Shown: positions 20,935-29,482, counted from the stretch's first letter. The stretch: 64,000 nt of DNA from Stieleria varia (GCF_038443385.1 NZ_CP151726.1:744001-808000), one strand, 5' to 3'. Numbers and translations: made by a program. The notes: generated by a model not told the origin, from the letters alone.

Positions 20935-21288
20935 GTGTTCTGCATTCGTCATCCGCAGCACCGTTTGCCGGCTGCGGCATTGATCGGCTGCATGATGTTT
21001 CCTTATGCGTGGATCGTCGGGTATGACGAACTGGACCGATTGCTGCCCACCTTGTTTTGGGCGTTCATTGGTTTGCCCGCGTTTTTCCCCGCCCTCTTTG
21101 TCAATCAGTTGCTTGGACAGCATCCTGCAGATTCGTCTTGGCCGCTACTGCTGCTCACCTCGATCGAGCTTTCGATGGGGATGTGGTTGATTCACCTGGG
21201 GCCCAAACGCACGATTGTCTTTCTAATGGGTGTCACGTTGACTTCGGCGATGGGGTCGCTGGTTTTCTATCAGCTTTGCATCATGTGA
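20935..21288 (+). CDS. Small membrane protein of unknown function
   Basis: 117 residues with about four hydrophobic stretches (for example LIGCMMFPYAWIVG, LFWAFIGLPAFFPALFV, WPLLLLTSIELSMGMWLI, VFLMGVTLTSAMGSLVF). The start is uncertain: the GTG at 20935 lies within a hydrophobic run that begins upstream (TFIFFIVFCIRHP) beside a T8 tract, and no good ribosome-binding site is seen. A non-ATG start or a small frameshift error is possible. It converges with mnmE, 23 nt away. Confidence 0.5.
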   Translation: MFCIRHPQHRLPAAALIGCMMFPYAWIVGYDELDRLLPTLFWAFIGLPAFFPALFVNQLLGQHPADSSWPLLLLTSIELSMGMWLIHLGPKRTIVFLMGVTLTSAMGSLVFYQLCIM

Positions 21289-21311
21289 AGATGTGTATCG
21301 CGGCGGCGAAT

Positions 21312-22712
21312 TCATTTGCCGATACAGAACCTGCTGAACACACGATCCAGAATATCATCCGTGTAGACTGCGCCGGTAACTTCACCCAAACAATCGGCGG
21401 CCAGACGTAATTCTGCTGATACAAATTCGTGCCCGTCGCCCGACTCCACCCATTGCATCGCCCGAGTGATCGCCTCGATCGCGTTATCCAGCGTTCCGCT
21501 GCAACGGGCTGCGGTGCCCAAAACGGCACCGGTCTCTTCGCGATCTGTGTTCTCCAGGCTTGATGAAACGAGATTTGCCAATTCATGCAAGCCGCGGCCG
21601 GTGAGGCTGCTGGTAGCGATCCAAGGTTCAGGGGGCTGCAGCGATGGCTCATCACACTTCGTGGCCACCCAGAGATCGATTGCACCGAGGCGCCCCGTCT
21701 GGGCGATCCGCTGAAGTTTCGCGACTGCTTCATCACGATCTGACCGAGTCCAATCCACACACCAAAGCCTGACGTTGGCCTCTCCGCTGGCTCGCTCGGC
21801 TTGATGCTGCGCGGCATCAATGATCTGTGCCTCGAAACCAAGAGAGGTTTCCCTCTTCTGATCGGCGACTTCGATCCCGGCGGTATCTACCAAGCGAACA
21901 TCTTGTGTTCCCATTCGGCAATTCACGGAAACCGTATCACGTGTCGTGCCCGCAATATCGGCAACGATCGCAGTCTCGTTTCCTGCCAATGCATTGAGCA
22001 ATCGACTTTTTCCAGCATTGGGATCTCCCCGCAATGCAATCACGGGCTGATGGGAGCCTCCACCGCGATGGTGCATCTGTTGGCGTGTTTCTTCCAAACC
22101 GGCTTTGATCACGGACAGTCGATGGAGCAGATCTTGGTCGCTGATGAATTCGATGTCTTCATCCACAAAGTCCAACCCGGCTTCCACGTCGGCCAACAGA
22201 TCCAGCAATTCACTCCGCATCTGTTCCAGCGGCCGCGAAAGGTTCCCCGAAAGCTGCCGCAAGGCATGATCCAAGGCACCACGTTGCCCGGCATCGATCA
22301 CCCCCAAAACCGCTTCGGCTTGTGTGAGGTCAATGCGACCGGCGAGAAACGAACGCATGGTGAATTCACCGGGCCGGGCCGGTCTTGCACCGGCCTGAAC
22401 GACCTGCTGCATCAATGCCTCCAAGATGGGCAAACAGCCGATCGTGTGCACCTCTGCCGATGGCTGTCCCGTATAGCTGCGTTTCCCAGGCCATATCAAA
22501 ACCCTCACGGGCAAGGCACCCAGGGGTTCGGGCAATACAAATTTCAGCTGTTGGTGATGCGGACGCTTACTGAGTGACTCGCATCCCAACGCCGCCATCA
22601 CGGAAACGGACTGCGGCCCCGAAATCCGAACAATCCCTCGAGCGGATCCTTGTGGTGGAGACGCGATCGCGACAATGGTGTCTTCGATGTCGGCGACCAA
22701 GCTGGCATTCAT
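21312..22712 (-). CDS. mnmE: tRNA modification GTPase MnmE
   Basis: Together with MnmG it installs the carboxymethylaminomethyl group on U34 of several tRNAs. 466 residues, the normal size. The N-terminal folate-binding domain begins DTIVAIASPPQGSARGIVRISG; then come the helical domain and the inserted G domain with P-loop GDPNAGKS, switch DIAGTTRDTV, DTAG and TKCD, and the invariant C-terminal FCIGK. It lies 102 nt downstream of the DUF434/LRR/SDR operon on the same strand and may be read through from it. Given its tRNA role, this is notable beside the tRNA-like genes. Confidence 0.95.
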   Translation of the reverse strand: MNASLVADIEDTIVAIASPPQGSARGIVRISGPQSVSVMAALGCESLSKRPHHQQLKFVLPEPLGALPVRVLIWPGKRSYTGQPSAEVHTIGCLPILEALMQQVVQAGARPARPGEFTMRSFLAGRIDLTQAEAVLGVIDAGQRGALDHALRQLSGNLSRPLEQMRSELLDLLADVEAGLDFVDEDIEFISDQDLLHRLSVIKAGLEETRQQMHHRGGGSHQPVIALRGDPNAGKSRLLNALAGNETAIVADIAGTTRDTVSVNCRMGTQDVRLVDTAGIEVADQKRETSLGFEAQIIDAAQHQAERASGEANVRLWCVDWTRSDRDEAVAKLQRIAQTGRLGAIDLWVATKCDEPSLQPPEPWIATSSLTGRGLHELANLVSSSLENTDREETGAVLGTAARCSGTLDNAIEAITRAMQWVESGDGHEFVSAELRLAADCLGEVTGAVYTDDILDRVFSRFCIGK

Positions 22713-22814
22713 CTATCAATTAACTTCACAGGGGCGTACAAAAACAAGATCCAAGGTCCCGAGTTGTACAGCAAAGGAGCCACCCCCGGGACGCCGAGCA
22801 CGCAATGTGACACG

Positions 22815-23531
22815 CTAACGAAGATCAATCAAGCGAGCTGTGGGGACGTGCCTGTCGATCGTATATTGGTTGAGGTGAAACCATGTCGATACGCTGTCCA
22901 GGATCACGCTGTCCGTTGACACAATAGTACCCTCGGTTTGCTTGAGTTCATAATCAGGGTTCTGACACAAATCCACTCGCCAGTTCCAGCCCGAGCTTTC
23001 TGCAGTATCCAAAAGTATTTGGCGTAGCAGGCCACTATTGGAAACCGGCTTGTCCAACAGCCAAATCGTTTGATCTACTTTGAGGTCACAGAGGACGTTA
23101 CCAATCATCATGATTGCCGACTGAGTTTCCTGGACACGTTTGTAGGTTCCATGCACGCTCGCCAGATCGCGATAGCACTGGTCCTGGCCAATGAACAAAA
23201 AACCACCGGACAATGCACTCTCGATTGCGATCAGAACATTCAGCCCATCCAAGTAGAGATTTTTTCCTACTACATCGGCGGCGAAACACTGCGTCCGCTG
23301 TCGATTCATTCGCTGGATGTCGGTACACGCTGATCGCATTATCATCATGCGTTGACGCTGCTTCAATTGGAATTTGTCGCCGACCAGTTTTAGTGAGGAT
23401 GGCGCCGCGTATCCTTGCGTTAGCAGCCAGCAGTAATCATGCAACGCTTTCCTAAGGCATGGTAACTGCGATTGGCAAAACAAGGACTCGTCGGACGGAT
23501 GGGCTCCACGATGACGTTTTTCATGTGTCAT
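22815..23531 (-). CDS. DUF434/DUF5616-type protein, possible PIN/NYN-like nuclease
   Basis: 238 residues. Residues 7-72 match the DUF434 pattern (RGAHPSDESLF, then DYCWLLTQGYA and SLKLVGDKFQLKQRQRMMIM). The rest begins NLYLDGLNVLIAIESALSGG, followed by GQDQCYRDLASVHGTYKRV, and resembles the DUF5616 part. The DGxN motif followed by conserved acidic residues (STDSVILD near 210) recalls PIN/NYN-type metal-dependent RNases; the nuclease role is inference. Third gene of a compact operon, 13 nt after the LRR gene. No signal peptide; probably cytoplasmic. Confidence 0.8.
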   Translation of the reverse strand: MTHEKRHRGAHPSDESLFCQSQLPCLRKALHDYCWLLTQGYAAPSSLKLVGDKFQLKQRQRMMIMRSACTDIQRMNRQRTQCFAADVVGKNLYLDGLNVLIAIESALSGGFLFIGQDQCYRDLASVHGTYKRVQETQSAIMMIGNVLCDLKVDQTIWLLDKPVSNSGLLRQILLDTAESSGWNWRVDLCQNPDYELKQTEGTIVSTDSVILDSVSTWFHLNQYTIDRHVPTARLIDLR

Positions 23532-23544
23532 TTCTTACCATCCC

Positions 23545-24735
23545 TCACTTCTTGTTGGTTCGATAGACACTTCGAATCAACATCACATCCGGGGAGCGAG
23601 TGTTCGGACCATTGTCACTTCTCAAGTTTCCTTGGAGATGCATTTGAACACTCGGGGACAATCCGCCATCGATGACGCATCTTTGGAGAGTGCGGTTTTC
23701 CACCAGTGCATTTTCGATCGCCAAACGCCCACTCCGTTCAACGCTCGTTTTGGAAAGGTTCAACTCTTTGAGTACGAGATTGGTTGTCAGCATCTCGGCT
23801 ATCGCCTTACCGCCTTCGTCACCCAACGTGTTTGGCTGCGCACCAAGTACGCGAGTCGACGGGCTGTAACCCAAGTCCAAATGAACAAGTGTGGGATGCT
23901 CGGCCACGACCGCCATCAACCTTCGTGCGCCTCGTGCCGTGATTCCGTTGCTGGCGAGCCCCAACTCACGTAGCGAATGATTGCTTCGTAACGATTCGGC
24001 GATTGCAGTCACGCCCGAATCACAGATGGCTCCCACATTCATGTGCAAACTTTGCAAAGGAGAGTTTCTGCAGAGGACTTCAGCAAACAACTTAGCGGCA
24101 TCTGCATCAAGACGGTTTCCTCCCACGTAGAGTCGTTCCAGAGCACAGCCATCTCGCATCAGCCATTGGCAAATCGATGCGACACCGTTGCGCCCCATTC
24201 CCGTGTTGACCAAGTCAAGAACTCGCAGCGTGCGATCACCAGAGAGAGCCCGTGTGATTTCCACAACACCTAAATCCCCGATCGGATTGCGTTTGAGCCA
24301 CAATCCCTGTACGCATTGATTGGATCTCAACGATTCCGCCAAGGATCGAGCGCCGACATGCGTGATGCCATTGCAGCCCAAGTAGACAATTTGCAATGCA
24401 GCGTCGGACTTGAGGAATCTACTTAAACAGGCAGCACCTTCGTCACCGATGCCATCCGTCCCGAGTAGCAGGCTACGCACGTGATGGTTGTGGTGCAATG
24501 CATCGACCACACGCTGACAACCCTCTGGACCCAAGCTCTGTTTGCACAAATCGAGTCGCCCGTCGGGCAAAACGGTTCCACGAGGAAACGTTACTGGCAC
24601 ATCGACAGAGACGTTTGATCGCAAGTGTTCAATGAGCGGATCGACTTCATCTGGCGGACACGCAAAGAACGGTAGCGGGCCACGAACGGGACACTGTATG
24701 AATGTCGTCTTGAGAGATTCCGGCGAGTTTGCCAT
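23545..24735 (-). CDS. Leucine-rich repeat protein of ribonuclease-inhibitor/NLRC type
   Basis: 396 residues. From about 55 to 345 it consists of some ten 28-residue repeats of the type L..L.L..N.I...GA..LA..L..N..L, for example LQIVYLGCNGITHVGARSLA and LRELGLASNGITARGARRLM. This is the ribonuclease-inhibitor-like class best known in eukaryotes, a curved protein-binding scaffold. No signal peptide, so cytoplasmic. It starts 3 nt after the SDR stop and is followed after 13 nt by the DUF434 gene, so co-translation is likely. It may act as the sensor or recognition subunit of this operon; that is inference. Confidence 0.88.
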   Translation of the reverse strand: MANSPESLKTTFIQCPVRGPLPFFACPPDEVDPLIEHLRSNVSVDVPVTFPRGTVLPDGRLDLCKQSLGPEGCQRVVDALHHNHHVRSLLLGTDGIGDEGAACLSRFLKSDAALQIVYLGCNGITHVGARSLAESLRSNQCVQGLWLKRNPIGDLGVVEITRALSGDRTLRVLDLVNTGMGRNGVASICQWLMRDGCALERLYVGGNRLDADAAKLFAEVLCRNSPLQSLHMNVGAICDSGVTAIAESLRSNHSLRELGLASNGITARGARRLMAVVAEHPTLVHLDLGYSPSTRVLGAQPNTLGDEGGKAIAEMLTTNLVLKELNLSKTSVERSGRLAIENALVENRTLQRCVIDGGLSPSVQMHLQGNLRSDNGPNTRSPDVMLIRSVYRTNKK

Positions 24736-24738
24736 CGT

Positions 24739-26163
24739 TCACCATGGATGTGGCAAGTAGTCTTTGAGAAATTGACCGAATACCGGTTCAGCCAGATGGC
24801 CACACCCCCAGGCGATCGGATCATACACGCGGGACGCTCCATCGATTACATCCAGTGGCGGATAAAAGCCATGCTCCGCACGAACCCGTTGAGCCAACGG
24901 GGCTGGCTTTTCGTCGGTAATCCAACCCGTATCAACACTGTTCATGTAGATTCCGTCTTTGGCATAGTCCTGGGCTGAAGTCCGCGTCAGCATGTTCAAT
25001 GCCGCTTTCGCCATGTTCGTGTGCGGGTGAAACGCCGTCTTGCACTCTCGAGAAAACTGCCCTTCCATCGCAGAGACATTCACTATAAATCGTCGTGCGT
25101 GTGGCGACTTGCAAAACAGCGGCTTCAGCTTTCCCGTCAATAGAAACGGAGCAGCAGCGTTGACCAGGTAAACCTCTAACATCTCCAAAGTCGTGACATC
25201 TTCCAACTTCAACAACCAGCTTTGCATTGGACGATTGTCAATCTGTTGACCATCGGCATCGAGCCAACCGCGGGGAAAGTATCGCTCGATGTTGGCCATA
25301 TGGCCATGGTAATTTGGATCGGCCTCCAACAACGGCGTCAAAATTTCAGAGGATCGTATGAGTGCCTGAGCTTGTGAATTGCAGGGGGTATCGAGCAAAT
25401 GCCGATAGTACTCCATTGGACGCTTGACCGTTTGCGCCGCATTGTTGACCAAGATATCGATCGCGGCTCGTGCGGATAGCAGATGATTCGCGAACGCTTC
25501 CACCGTGGGAATGTTTCGAAGATCCAGGGAATGAATCTCTAGACGGTCATGCCACAGATGAAAGTCTGCTTCGGCCTGAAATCGAGTGGCGGCGTCATTC
25601 GGAAAACGCGTCGTCATGATCACGTCGGCTCCATCCCGCAACAGCTTCAAAACTATGTGATAGCCGATCTTGATTCGCCCTCCTGTCACCACCGCAACGC
25701 GTCCATTCAAGTCGGCTCGTTGGTGACGCTTCCGCCAATTGGCCTCGGCACAATCCAAGCAAAGCTGATGATAGAAGTGATGCAACTGGGTGAAAGCGGC
25801 TTTGCACACATAGCAGCGTCGCGCCCGAATCAATTTTCGCGGAGAAACCACAGACGCAGCATCTATAGTTCCAAGCCCACTTGGGCCGAGTTGCTGAACA
25901 ATTCCAGTGGACTCCATGGCAGAACGGTCGGCAGCGGCGATCTTGCTTTGCACCGCCTGACGTTTCTGACGTTTCGCCGCACGATGGATCTTGGTGACCA
26001 ACCCTTTGAATCGATCATGATGATCCATGAGTTCGGGACGCTCCGAAACATGCTGTAAGACATTCAGGCAGGCGTCCAATTCGTCCGCCGTGAACGGTAG
26101 CTCCGAGAGAATAGGAAGGGTTCGAACCTTCGCCTGCAGTTCTTGGGACTGACGTGCTTCCAC
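24739..26163 (-). CDS. Short-chain dehydrogenase-like protein with zinc ribbon and altered catalytic Tyr
   Basis: 474 residues. An N-terminal helical region of about 110 residues is followed by a four-Cys zinc site (C117xxC120, C135xxC138). The Rossmann domain shows VAVVTGGRIKIG (156-167), NNAA (240-243), Ser364 and K386. The residue four before K386, where SDR enzymes keep the catalytic Tyr, is T382 (HPHTNMAK). NAD(P) binding therefore seems kept while ordinary SDR catalysis is doubtful. A long insertion (about 245-330) is also unusual. The start at 26163 lies inside a tRNA-like gene; later ATG codons exist at residues 46 and 83. First gene of the SDR-LRR-DUF434 operon. Confidence 0.88.
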   Translation of the reverse strand: MEARQSQELQAKVRTLPILSELPFTADELDACLNVLQHVSERPELMDHHDRFKGLVTKIHRAAKRQKRQAVQSKIAAADRSAMESTGIVQQLGPSGLGTIDAASVVSPRKLIRARRCYVCKAAFTQLHHFYHQLCLDCAEANWRKRHQRADLNGRVAVVTGGRIKIGYHIVLKLLRDGADVIMTTRFPNDAATRFQAEADFHLWHDRLEIHSLDLRNIPTVEAFANHLLSARAAIDILVNNAAQTVKRPMEYYRHLLDTPCNSQAQALIRSSEILTPLLEADPNYHGHMANIERYFPRGWLDADGQQIDNRPMQSWLLKLEDVTTLEMLEVYLVNAAAPFLLTGKLKPLFCKSPHARRFIVNVSAMEGQFSRECKTAFHPHTNMAKAALNMLTRTSAQDYAKDGIYMNSVDTGWITDEKPAPLAQRVRAEHGFYPPLDVIDGASRVYDPIAWGCGHLAEPVFGQFLKDYLPHPW

Positions 26164-26180
26164 TACACCACTACCCTCTC
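26107..26180 (-). tRNA. tRNA-like gene 1 (degenerate; overlaps SDR start)
   Basis: A 74-nt sequence with tRNA layout: a perfect T arm (GAAGG-TTCGAAC-CCTTC), a D arm with a 10-nt loop containing GG, and a 7-nt anticodon loop CCCAAGA closed by CAGT/ACTG. Departures: C instead of U at position 33, a weak lower acceptor stem, one extra base between T stem and acceptor, no encoded CCA. If the loop is read normally the anticodon is CAA. The SDR start codon lies within it. More likely a tRNA mimic or relic than a working tRNA. Confidence 0.45.
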
Positions 26181-26200
26181 GGATGAACCATTATTACCAT

Positions 26201-26271
26201 GCACTGCAAGGGACTCGAACCCCTATTTCAACCCTGACAAGGCTGAGTCTTTCCAATTAGACCAGCAGTGC
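26201..26271 (-). tRNA. tRNA-like gene 2, tRNA-Asp(GUC)-type cloverleaf
   Basis: 71 nt that fold by eye into a complete cloverleaf: acceptor GCACTGC/GCAGTGC (7 perfect pairs), D stem GTCT/AGAC, anticodon stem CAGCC/GGTTG with loop TTGTCAG (U33, anticodon GUC), 4-nt variable loop, T stem AGGGG/CCCTT with loop TTCGAGT. CCA is not encoded, and the discriminator base is A rather than the G usual for tRNA-Asp. It is 20 nt from tRNA-like 1 and 19 nt from tRNA-like 3, all on the minus strand. Confidence 0.65.
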
Positions 26272-26290
26272 GTATGGAAAAACAAAGGCC

Positions 26291-26363
26291 GGCAGCGAAG
26301 AAGAGTCGAACTTCTATCCCTCGATTAGCTATCGAGCGTCTTTCCAGTTAGACGACCGCTGCC
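26291..26363 (-). tRNA. tRNA-like gene 3 (noncanonical)
   Basis: 73 nt: acceptor GGCAGCG/CGCTGCC (perfect), D stem CGTC/GACG with a 10-nt loop, anticodon stem CTCGA/TCGAG with loop TAGCTAA, T stem AGAAG/CTTCT with loop TTCGACT. Position 33 is A, so the U-turn is missing; the nominal anticodon GCU (Ser) comes without the long variable arm of a true tRNA-Ser. There is no base 26, and one extra base sits between T stem and acceptor. First of the three in transcription order. Confidence 0.5.
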
Positions 26364-26536
26364 GCTATCTAAATCTTACAACATTCAATTCGCCTTCAGG
26401 GTGCTTTTGCGACAACCATCGTCGATCTTGGGTTCGCATTGGCGACCAGAATTCCGTGGGCTTCTCATAGCAAATGGGCCCAAGGACGGACTAGAATCGA
26501 TGAAACCACTTTCGATTTGCTCCTTTGGTCAACGAT

Positions 26537-27739
26537 ATGGGTGCTCCCCAGCAATCAGTTTCCGTCACGCGGTGCCCCTCCAGATTTCAATTCGCGATTG
26601 CCAATCGCATTGAGTTCCTCAATCCGGTTCATTGGGACGCAGTCACGGCAGGGGCATCGGTGTTTCTCAGTCGCAACTATCTCTCGGCGACCCAAGACGA
26701 TTTCGGCTCGGAGGTCGTTCGAGACTTTGCCCTCATCTACGACGGGCCACAGCCGGTGGCGGCGATCGCGACGCAATCATTTGACATTACCGGCAAACAA
26801 CTGGTCGCAGCCAAGTCAGATGGTGAGAACAAGTTTTCCGCCGAATTGAAACGCAAGTCGCTATCGATGCTGAAACGGCGAGTTTGTCTCTGTGGCAATG
26901 TGCACACGTGGGGCATGCACGGAGTCGCATTTGCACCGGATTGCGATCCGTCAGCGATTTGGCCGGGAGTTGCCGATTGCTTGTATCGAATTCGTCGCGC
27001 GAATCGACTGCACGGACAAACTGATTACGTGATCATCAAAGACCTGTTTGCTGATCAGCATGCCCACGCAGGTTCGCTTGCGTCCTATCGGTATAAGTCC
27101 TTTGAGACCGAGCCGAACATGGTGCTGACCATCAATCCGCAATGGAAAACCATCGACGATTACTTCGTCAGCCTGACGAAACGCTATCGAGCAGCGGCTA
27201 AGAAAGTTTTCAAGCCCTTTGATGCAGACGGGCTGTCCGTTTCAAGTCTTGTGAACGTTGCCGAGCATTCTGATCGCGTTCACGCACTCTATCACGCGGT
27301 GGCATCGAAGGCCGATGTGTGTCTGTTTCCATTGAGTTCAACGACCTTGCCCAGGATTGCCGAGGCGTTGGGCGACGATTTCGCCACGATCGGAATTTTT
27401 GAACACGATCACTTGGTCGGTTTTGTCACGGTGGTTCGTGACGGCCCGACTGCGATCGGCTACTACATTGGAATCGACTATGGGGCGAATGCGCGTTTGC
27501 CCATCTATCACCGTTTGCTGTTGGCCGTGATTGATCAAGCGATCACGTGGGGCTGCCAGAACGTGTCGTTCGGCCGCACGGCTTTGGACGCGAAATCACG
27601 TCTGGGGTGCCAACCGGAGGACACGCACGTTTGGGTCAGGCATCGCGTGCCGTTGGTCAACGTATTTGTGCAGCAGGTGCTCAAGAATGTCAGCCATGCC
27701 GAGCCACCCGACCGCAACCCATTCAAAGAAGCACAGTGA
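26537..27739 (+). CDS. GNAT/FemAB-like acyltransferase
   Basis: About 400 residues; ATG at 26537 (a TTG at 26525 is possible). The C-terminal half follows the GNAT/FemAB-like pattern: YFVSLTKRYRAAAKKVFKPF (substrate-side helix), GIFEHDHLVGFVTVVRDG, YYIGIDYGANARLPIYHRLL (acyl-CoA site), AITWGCQNVSFGRTALDAK. Proteins of this type transfer amino acids or acyl groups to peptidoglycan precursors, lipids or sugars; the substrate is not evident. No signal peptide. Divergent from the tRNA-like array and convergent with the GT2-like gene 9 nt beyond its end. Confidence 0.78.
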   Translation: MGAPQQSVSVTRCPSRFQFAIANRIEFLNPVHWDAVTAGASVFLSRNYLSATQDDFGSEVVRDFALIYDGPQPVAAIATQSFDITGKQLVAAKSDGENKFSAELKRKSLSMLKRRVCLCGNVHTWGMHGVAFAPDCDPSAIWPGVADCLYRIRRANRLHGQTDYVIIKDLFADQHAHAGSLASYRYKSFETEPNMVLTINPQWKTIDDYFVSLTKRYRAAAKKVFKPFDADGLSVSSLVNVAEHSDRVHALYHAVASKADVCLFPLSSTTLPRIAEALGDDFATIGIFEHDHLVGFVTVVRDGPTAIGYYIGIDYGANARLPIYHRLLLAVIDQAITWGCQNVSFGRTALDAKSRLGCQPEDTHVWVRHRVPLVNVFVQQVLKNVSHAEPPDRNPFKEAQ

Positions 27740-27747
27740 CTGCTTCC

Positions 27748-28656
27748 TCAAGCCGCCCGGCGAATGGGCTGAGCGTGCGTCGGGAATTTCAGCACGGCGT
27801 TGGTCGCATCGTACGTGACCAAGTTGTCGGTCGAGATTGCTCGCTTGACCGCGGTGACTTGACTGCTGTAGGTCGCTTGGCCGTAGGTCTCGGCGAACTG
27901 ATTGCGACCGGTTAGTGCCGAGATCGCTGAGGCCACCAACGACACCGGCTTGGTCTCACCTGTGATGGCGTTACAAATCGCGCTGAGCAAACGTCCTCGA
28001 ACCGCACCGGTGGTTTCGCTCCAGGCGGAATCCAAGACCAGGCGACTGGCGCCGGTAGAGCGAACTCGCCAGTGCCCGACCTGCAAGAGTTGCCCGAGTG
28101 CGTAGTTGGCCGCCGTCATCCCGCTGATGGAAGCGCCCAGGCAATCCAGCAATGACCGTAGCACCGCCGTTCGCCAGAAGGATGCCTGCAAGTAACATCC
28201 CGTGACGTCGGCAGCCTTCTTTTTCGATTCGTTGCCCCCAGCAATGGGGCAAAAGAGCCTTGCCGAGGTGTCTTCCCAACCCGCCGAGGCAACGCGTCCG
28301 GTCACTCCGTCCATCAGCGTGGGGGCGACCGCAGCGACGTCCAAGTCCTCGAATTGGTCCAGCGCACCGTTGACCCAATCGGGGGTCACGCGGCATCCCG
28401 GAACGACGACGTGAACGAATCGTGCTCGCGCGACGTCGGACGCTGCTCGGATCATTTCCAGCAGGCTGGTCGACCCCGCATCAATGAAATCGACCTCGTC
28501 CCCCAACGCAAACGGATCGCGGTAGTGGCCGTCGTGCGCCACCAGGACTTCGCAGCCGGTGGGACGGTTTTCCAACACGCTAACCAATGTCGATTCAAAG
28601 GAATCGTTCTCGGCCGCCTGGGGAACGATGATGGAAACGCGGGGGATCGAAGACAT
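27748..28656 (-). CDS. Glycosyltransferase family 2-like protein
   Basis: 302 residues. The N-terminus (RVSIIVPQAAENDSFESTLVSVLENRPTGCEVLVAHDG) follows the GT-A fold with a first strand, a helix and an acidic HDG where the nucleotide-binding Asp sits. LEMIRAASDVARARFVHVVV follows, but the usual DxD is replaced by VPGCRV, so activity is uncertain. The C-terminal 100 residues are Ser/Ala-rich and unconserved-looking. No membrane segment. The divergent neighbour is the phosphatase gene at 28991. Confidence 0.65.
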   Translation of the reverse strand: MSSIPRVSIIVPQAAENDSFESTLVSVLENRPTGCEVLVAHDGHYRDPFALGDEVDFIDAGSTSLLEMIRAASDVARARFVHVVVPGCRVTPDWVNGALDQFEDLDVAAVAPTLMDGVTGRVASAGWEDTSARLFCPIAGGNESKKKAADVTGCYLQASFWRTAVLRSLLDCLGASISGMTAANYALGQLLQVGHWRVRSTGASRLVLDSAWSETTGAVRGRLLSAICNAITGETKPVSLVASAISALTGRNQFAETYGQATYSSQVTAVKRAISTDNLVTYDATNAVLKFPTHAQPIRRAA

Positions 28657-28990
28657 GATTCAGACCGATCGAGTCGGAACAGGGGGCGGGAATAGAATGG
28701 TCCGCACGTTCCTTTTAGGTCGGATTCCCGCTACCGACAAATTGAGTCGATCAGCTCCCGGCAATCCAGATTCGCGGCTCAGCTAGCAAAACTTGCAAGC
28801 CACGAACCGTTCAACCGTCAAAGTTTGCCGTCAAGATCTGCTTCGTTCCCCCCCGTAGTCACCATCAATTCGCCGCTCTTGCCAGCAAACCGCCTGCAGT
28901 CCGTTGATCGCACTTTGGTACATCGAATAAGTTGAGCCCTCACCGCTCGTTCCAAACCAACCGCACCGACCTCCCACCGACGCCAATCGC
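28657..28990. other. Divergent intergenic region, nothing clear
   Basis: 334 nt between the GT2-like and phosphatase genes. No RNA gene, strong hairpin or coding frame is seen. It presumably carries both promoters. Confidence 0.4.
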
Positions 28991-29482
28991 ATGACAAAAC
29001 GCATCCTGATCGTATGCATGGGCAACATCTGTCGTTCTCCAGCCGGCGAGGCTGTGATGAAGCGATTTGCGGAGGAATTTGGCGTGGATGCCGAAGTCGA
29101 TTCGGCAGGGACCCATGATTACCACGTCGGCGAACGAGCCGATCAAAGGATGCGAGCGGCTGCCGAAGCGCGTGGCTACGATCTGCAATCGCGGGCACGA
29201 CAGGTCACCAAAGCAGACCTCGATCCCAAGCGATTCGACTTGGTGTTGGCGATGGACGCTCAAAACTACGCGGCGTTGCAAGAAATGGCCGATCAGCCCA
29301 ATACTCACATTCGAATGTTCAGCGATTATCTGGATGACGAATGGCCCAATGACGTTCCCGATCCGTATTACGGGGCTGAAGAGGGATTTGACGAAGTCCT
29401 CGACATGCTGGAGGAGGGGTGCCCACTCATTCTGCAGACGCTCACGGGCGAAGATCTCTTTGAAGGTGAATTCGAAGACTAG
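28991..29482 (+). CDS. Low-molecular-weight protein tyrosine phosphatase
   Basis: 163 residues, the usual size of class II low-molecular-weight PTPs, cytoplasmic. The phosphate loop CMGNICRS places nucleophile C9, R15 and S16 correctly, and the general acid Asp is in VPDPYYG (D124). VDSAGTHDYHVGERAD and FDLVLAMDAQN are family landmarks. It should hydrolyse phosphotyrosine or possibly phosphoarginine. It ends 27 nt before the first ASPIC/UnbV lipoprotein gene on the same strand. Confidence 0.93.
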   Translation: MTKRILIVCMGNICRSPAGEAVMKRFAEEFGVDAEVDSAGTHDYHVGERADQRMRAAAEARGYDLQSRARQVTKADLDPKRFDLVLAMDAQNYAALQEMADQPNTHIRMFSDYLDDEWPNDVPDPYYGAEEGFDEVLDMLEEGCPLILQTLTGEDLFEGEFED

